From assembly GCA_938030665.1 (NCBI GenBank), contig CALHHY010000015.1, positions 1-64,000 on the forward strand: 64,000 nucleotides of DNA, written 5' to 3'. This DNA is from an uncultured Litoreibacter sp. GTDB taxonomy: Bacteria; Pseudomonadota; Alphaproteobacteria; Rhodobacterales; Rhodobacteraceae. The first letter of the stretch is position 1. Each line of letters opens with the position of its first letter. The position numbers and the translations under genes are program-made. Positions 59,520 through 64,000 of the stretch are shown piece after piece. A model generated the notes under the pieces. The model had not been told where the DNA came from, searched no databases, and saw only the letters and a list, made by a program, of their open reading frames with translations.

Positions 59520-62500
59520 TTAAATGTCCACCTCAATTACCCCGCCCTTTTCCGCTGCGCGGGATTGGCAAAGGATAACGGCCCCCTGCCGTTGCGCCTT
59601 TGACAGGACAAAATCGCGGTGTTCCACCTCGCCGGAGATCAAGCCGCATTTGCACACGCCGCAGATCCCGTCAGAACATTTGACGTCCACCTGCACGCCA
59701 TTTTCTGCCAGCACATCGGTCGCGGATTTGTCGGCGGGTACGTCCAGCATCTTGCCGCTGCGGGCGAGTTTGAGCACGAACGGGTGGTTTTCGTATTCGG
59801 GTTGCTCTGGCACAGAGAAATATTCCAGATGCTGAGCGTCCTCGGGGAAACCGGCGCGGGCGGCGGCGTCCATCACGGCGCACATGTAGCGCTCCGCCCC
59901 GCAGGTGTAGACGTGCCAGCCAGACTGATAGCCTCCCAGCGCCGCCTCCAGGTCGCAACGCGTCCCCTCGTCGGTGATATGCAGCTGCACCCGATCGGCC
60001 CAAGACATGGCGGTCAGATCGTCCAGATACCCCATTTGCCCACGTGACCGGCCCGAATAATGCAGCGTGAAGTCACGGCCTGCGGCGTGCAGCTCATGGG
60101 CCATGGCGATCATTGGGGTGATACCAATGCCGCCCCCCATCAGGATGGATTTGCGCGCATCTGGGGCCAGCGGGAAATGGTTGATCGGGCGGGAGATAAA
60201 CAGCCGCCGCCCCTCGGTAAAGATGCGGTGCAACAGCTTGGAGCCGCCCCGCCCCTCTTCCTCACGCAGGACGCCGATCTGGTATTTCGAGCGATCGGCC
60301 GGGTCGCCTGACATCGAATATTGACGCAGAAATTCGGGCGCCACGACAATATCAAGATGCGCGCCCGCCTGCCATGCGGGCAAAGGCGAGCCATCCACCG
60401 GGGTGAACTCGTATTTCGTGATGCCCTTGGCCATTTGTTCGGCCTTGGTGATCTGCACCTGAATGACCGGGCTGTCACCGGCGGCAGTGTAGACGTGCAG
60501 ATGCCCGGTCTCGTCGCGCTCCAAAAGGGATTTGTATTCCTTGGCCGTGACCATCGCCTGATAGGCTTCAATCCCGGCCTCGCGGTCCATGGGGAACGGG
60601 TAGGGGTAGGGATGCGGAGCCAGCGGCGCGGGGTAGACGGCCAGCGTCTGGTCTTCGTATTTCAGGTCCAGATCGGTCTGCAGCCCGCGCGCATTCACGG
60701 GCTTTGCGGTTGGCCTGTAGCCGCCTGCGTCCGTCAGCTCCAGGTCCCACCACCACTTCTTCACCGGGTTCAGCGACCCGTTGCCCGCCACGTCATCCAG
60801 CCGCGCCAAGGCCGGGGCCAGCTGCGGGACGTTCATCGCGGCCCAACGGAACGGCTTTTCCTTGAAGATGCCTTCAAGGTTCCAAGGGCAGGTTTTCATG
60901 CAGCGCCCGCACATCGCCCCACCTTCGGTGGTGATGCGGTAGGTCGCGCATTTCTGGCTGTCGGATTTCCAGATCTCGTAACCGTTGAACATCAGCTTCG
61001 GCCCGGCCGTGATGGCCCCCGACGGGCATTCACGCGCGCATTTGTTGCAGCTTTCGCAAAAGCGCTGCAGCCCGAAATCGATCGGCTTGTCATGGGCCAG
61101 CGGCAGGTCGGTGGTCACCGCGCCCGACTTGAGCCGGGGGCCAAGGAAAGGGTTCAGAATGACCTCCCCAATGCGGCTGACCTCGCCCAGGCCCGACAGC
61201 AGCAGCAGCGGGGGCTGCAAAACCTCGCCATCCATAACCGTATGCGCCTTGGCGCTGTAGCCCAGGTTGCGGATTTGCTTGGCGATGACACCGCCCAACA
61301 GGGAAAACCGAAGATAGGCGCGCATCGACTGTGCGACCGCGATCCAGTCATCGCCCGACGAGCCCGCCATCGTCTCAAACCCCTGATCAATGATCATGTT
61401 GATTGCCTGATCATGCGGCGGCTCGATCACCTCCCCCCGTGCGTCATGGCTGTACCAAGCCCAGTCCGGGCAGCGCGAAATACCGACCGCATCGACGCCC
61501 AGCCAGTAGCTGGTAGCCTTGATCAGATCTGCAGCCTCCTGCGGGACGAGCGTGACCTTCTGCGCAGCAGCCTCCCCGTCCTGCAGCAAGACAAATGCGC
61601 CGAGCGCGCGGCGCTGCGCGGTCGAAGGCGCGGCCTTGCGCACATAATGCCCGCCCTTGGCCCCATCCTGCAGCGGCTTGCCCATGTCGCCGAACTGCGC
61701 GCGGGCGAACATGTCGGTGCGTTTCGGCACGCGGGCGACATGCGGCTCGTCGATATAGGTGGTAGGCACCTCGACCCGCCTGAGCTTTTCAAACGGGTGC
61801 GCGCCATCAACGAAACGCCGCTTGGCGAAAGGCACTGCATTCAGCGCCGATTTGGCCGATGCCGTCCCAAACTGCCAGCCAGGCCCGAAGGCTGCTTTGG
61901 GCTGGCGCGCCATGGGTTTCAGGGGTTTGTCTGGCGCGATTTTGAAACGGGTGGTCACTGCCGCCAGCCCGAACCGGGTGCCGATATAGGGATGGCTGAG
62001 GGTGCCGCCCTCCACCGTGGCAAGCCCCGCGGCCACCGCCAGTTGCCCGAGATCAACGTCGCTGGCTGTGACGCTATGCCCGCGTGCGGGGTAGCCCAGC
62101 ACGCGCAGGTAATTGGCAATCACAACGGCCGCCTCTGCCGCCAGTAACCCCGCGCGATGCGCCTGCGCGTCCCTGATCCAATCGGTGCCCACCTCCCCCG
62201 GTTCGGGGTCGCGGGGGTTCTCGTACAGAAAAACCAGTGCGTGCGTGTGGCCGGTGATGGAGGTCGGCGGGGCCTCCATCGACTCCTTCAGGTCCGCCAT
62301 GATCAGGTCGATCCCCGATGCCAGCGTCTTGGTCTGGCGCGTGCGCAGGTCATGCGCCAGCCGCGCAACATCGGGGTTCACGAAAGGCGCGCGCAGAACC
62401 GCCGTATCCGGCAACGCGCAGCACCCAACCAACGCGGCGTCGGAGAAATAGCCAAAGGCCTTGAGGTGGTTGGCGCGTTCCACCGGATCGGTTGGCGCCT

Positions 62501-62729
62501 CTGCCACGGCCTTGTTGACCAGCCCGTCGCGGATTGCGTCGAGCATCGCCTGATGCTGCCGCATGGCATTCACGACGGAGCGCGGGTCTGCAGGCCGGTC
62601 AAACGTGAGTTGTTCCATCGCTGGCACTGCCGCGAGGTCTGGCACAGTGTCACTGCGCGCCAGTCGCTCCGTCGGGTAGGGGCCCATATGGACGGGGCGG
62701 TCCTTGTCGGAGAAAAAGCGCAGCGTCAT
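59520..62729 (-). CDS. rdhA: Self-sufficient catabolic reductive dehalogenase (RdhA fused to FMN/NAD(P)H reductase and [2Fe-2S] ferredoxin), BhbA/NpRdhA-like
   Basis: Start MTLRFFSDKDRPVHMGPYPTERLAR; CESCNKCARECPSGAI and CGRCMKTCPWN clusters; RQYSMSGDPADRSKYQIGV, GGGIGITPMIAMAHEL reductase; CSDGICGVCKCG...CQSRA plant-type ferredoxin. Confidence 0.9.
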   Translation of the reverse strand: MTLRFFSDKDRPVHMGPYPTERLARSDTVPDLAAVPAMEQLTFDRPADPRSVVNAMRQHQAMLDAIRDGLVNKAVAEAPTDPVERANHLKAFGYFSDAALVGCCALPDTAVLRAPFVNPDVARLAHDLRTRQTKTLASGIDLIMADLKESMEAPPTSITGHTHALVFLYENPRDPEPGEVGTDWIRDAQAHRAGLLAAEAAVVIANYLRVLGYPARGHSVTASDVDLGQLAVAAGLATVEGGTLSHPYIGTRFGLAAVTTRFKIAPDKPLKPMARQPKAAFGPGWQFGTASAKSALNAVPFAKRRFVDGAHPFEKLRRVEVPTTYIDEPHVARVPKRTDMFARAQFGDMGKPLQDGAKGGHYVRKAAPSTAQRRALGAFVLLQDGEAAAQKVTLVPQEAADLIKATSYWLGVDAVGISRCPDWAWYSHDARGEVIEPPHDQAINMIIDQGFETMAGSSGDDWIAVAQSMRAYLRFSLLGGVIAKQIRNLGYSAKAHTVMDGEVLQPPLLLLSGLGEVSRIGEVILNPFLGPRLKSGAVTTDLPLAHDKPIDFGLQRFCESCNKCARECPSGAITAGPKLMFNGYEIWKSDSQKCATYRITTEGGAMCGRCMKTCPWNLEGIFKEKPFRWAAMNVPQLAPALARLDDVAGNGSLNPVKKWWWDLELTDAGGYRPTAKPVNARGLQTDLDLKYEDQTLAVYPAPLAPHPYPYPFPMDREAGIEAYQAMVTAKEYKSLLERDETGHLHVYTAAGDSPVIQVQITKAEQMAKGITKYEFTPVDGSPLPAWQAGAHLDIVVAPEFLRQYSMSGDPADRSKYQIGVLREEEGRGGSKLLHRIFTEGRRLFISRPINHFPLAPDARKSILMGGGIGITPMIAMAHELHAAGRDFTLHYSGRSRGQMGYLDDLTAMSWADRVQLHITDEGTRCDLEAALGGYQSGWHVYTCGAERYMCAVMDAAARAGFPEDAQHLEYFSVPEQPEYENHPFVLKLARSGKMLDVPADKSATDVLAENGVQVDVKCSDGICGVCKCGLISGEVEHRDFVLSKAQRQGAVILCQSRAAEKGGVIEVDI

Positions 62730-62813
62730 CGGAAGTTTCGGTCCTGCAAAACGGGGGATCAGTCGGCGCAAGGCTAACCCTATTGCAGCGGGGTGGCCAG
62801 CAGGTGGATGCGG

Positions 62814-63566
62814 TTAGGGCATCGCCGGTTCAATCGCAAACAGCCCCAGCCGGAAGGCTAGCGCATAGACCAGCGTGCCAAGCCATCCGCCTGCGATAAA
62901 ACCGACCACCGATTGTACCAGAACGCCTTTCGGCGTCAGCTCAGGGACCACTGCAAAGGCAGCAAGCGTCGTCACAAGCACCGTTGCAAAAATCACGGCC
63001 CATGCCAGCTTTGCGGCGACCGGGCCCAGCCTTGGGCCGGGGTAGGGTCGCGCCCGGCGGACGGCCCAGGCAGCAATCGCGACAAGCCCCAACAACCCGA
63101 ATACCCCGCTGCCATATTGCAGCAGTTTGAATACGGGGGCGCCCGCGATTTCTGCCTGCAAGGCGGGCCAGAGCTCCACAAAATAGGCGCCCTGATGGGT
63201 GAAGCTGTCCCACAGAATGTGGCTGCCCGCGCCAATGGCGATGCTGACGATGATCCCCCCAAGCCGACCCAGCCCGAGCATGGAATAAGGGCGCTGCATC
63301 AGCCGTCCCAGGCTGCCTGGTGCCAATGCGCAAAGGGCGGGGCGCATCAGCCAGGCATAGACCGCCAGCAGCAGCAGGCCCGCCGGGACACCCTCCACCA
63401 GCACACCCCAAGCCGAATGCCCGATATTGCCGACGGGCTGCAGGTGCAGGAAATAGGTCAGATCGGGAATGCCCGCACCCACGATCAGCGCGGGCAGGTC
63501 CAGCCAGCGGCGCGCCAGATACCACAGCGGAATGACCGCAATCGGGTGCGAAATCGTCAGGGGCAT
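62814..63566 (-). CDS. DUF4184-like membrane protein
   Basis: MPLTISHPIAVIPLWYLARRWLDLPALIVGAGIPDLTYFLHL...GAGSHILWDSFTHQGAYF. Confidence 0.75.
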   Translation of the reverse strand: MPLTISHPIAVIPLWYLARRWLDLPALIVGAGIPDLTYFLHLQPVGNIGHSAWGVLVEGVPAGLLLLAVYAWLMRPALCALAPGSLGRLMQRPYSMLGLGRLGGIIVSIAIGAGSHILWDSFTHQGAYFVELWPALQAEIAGAPVFKLLQYGSGVFGLLGLVAIAAWAVRRARPYPGPRLGPVAAKLAWAVIFATVLVTTLAAFAVVPELTPKGVLVQSVVGFIAGGWLGTLVYALAFRLGLFAIEPAMP

Positions 63567-63572
63567 CAGCGG

Positions 63573-64000
63573 CTAGTCATGGGTGATGAAGCTGCCGCCC
63601 TCGGCCAGCCCAAGGTCGTCGGTGGCCTCCGCCGCGATGCGGTCGCGGATGCGCTTGCGGTACACATTGGGGGCCGCGTCAATCGCGATGCGGATGGGTT
63701 TGCGGCGTTGCACGCGCTGCTCGGAGGCATGAACGGCCTCCAGAATTTCCTTATCCTCGGCAAAGGCCACCTTGAACATCGCGTCCATCTGGGCGGAGGC
63801 ATCCTCGTCCCCCAAGGCGCTGTTGCGCAGGTGCATCCAATGGTCAATCGTGTAATCCTCCCGCACGGGGGTCACAAAATGCAGCGCGAAGATGCGCACG
63901 CCTTGGCCCCGGTCCTCCTCGGCGCAATTGGCGGCTGCGTCGATGCTACCAAAGTCGATCACCGCCGTCGACGGCATATGCAGGTCGTAATAATGCCACC
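63573..64000 (-). CDS. Rieske aromatic ring-hydroxylating oxygenase alpha subunit, C-terminal part (runs off right edge; VanA-like)
   Basis: Frame continues past the called start: WHYYDLHMPSTAVIDFGSIDAAANCAEEDRGQGVRIFALHFVTPVREDYTIDHWMHLRN...IRIAIDAAPNVYRKRIRDRIAAE. Confidence 0.75.
   Translation of the reverse strand, partial: WHYYDLHMPSTAVIDFGSIDAAANCAEEDRGQGVRIFALHFVTPVREDYTIDHWMHLRNSALGDEDASAQMDAMFKVAFAEDKEILEAVHASEQRVQRRKPIRIAIDAAPNVYRKRIRDRIAAEATDDLGLAEGGSFITHD

Overview
High-GC alphaproteobacterial (Rhodobacterales/Roseobacter-like, inferred) chromosomal window, almost fully coding. From left to right: partial FtsX-type permease plus LolD-type ATPase (-); Mrp/Mnh Na+/H+ antiporter operon A'(AB fusion)-C-D-E-F-G (-); aldehyde dehydrogenase (+); sugar-acid catabolic cluster (KDG kinase, SDR, Zn-ADH, enolase-superfamily dehydratase) and two leucine-degradation-type genes (-). 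Next is a ~19 kb PQQ-alcohol-oxidation island (17.3-36.4 kb). It holds a lanthanide-type (WDYDGVNE) PQQ alcohol dehydrogenase, a PedF-like cytochrome c, PQQ-associated ABC export and propeller proteins, a form-II CoxSLM/CoxG molybdenum hydroxylase, a NosR-like flavoprotein plus ApbE without nosZ, and a split NitT/TauT-like ABC transporter. After that: a Hint protein; a LuxR-RR/FIST/hybrid-kinase regulatory trio; ccoNOQP and ccoGHIS with FNR boxes and fnrL; a homogentisate cluster; copCD; and, at the right edge, a self-sufficient (reductase-fused) catabolic reductive dehalogenase apparently co-transcribed with a Rieske oxygenase. Main hunt results: the RdhA-Rieske unit; a recurring TRCGACCAWWG-like intergenic motif in the PQQ island; the form-II Mo-hydroxylase and the orphan NosR/ApbE pair inside that island; a Cys-rich CcoQ tail; a repeat inserted in a leader peptide; a decayed gene; and an apparent ATT start codon. 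All functional calls come from reading motifs by eye; no database search was run.
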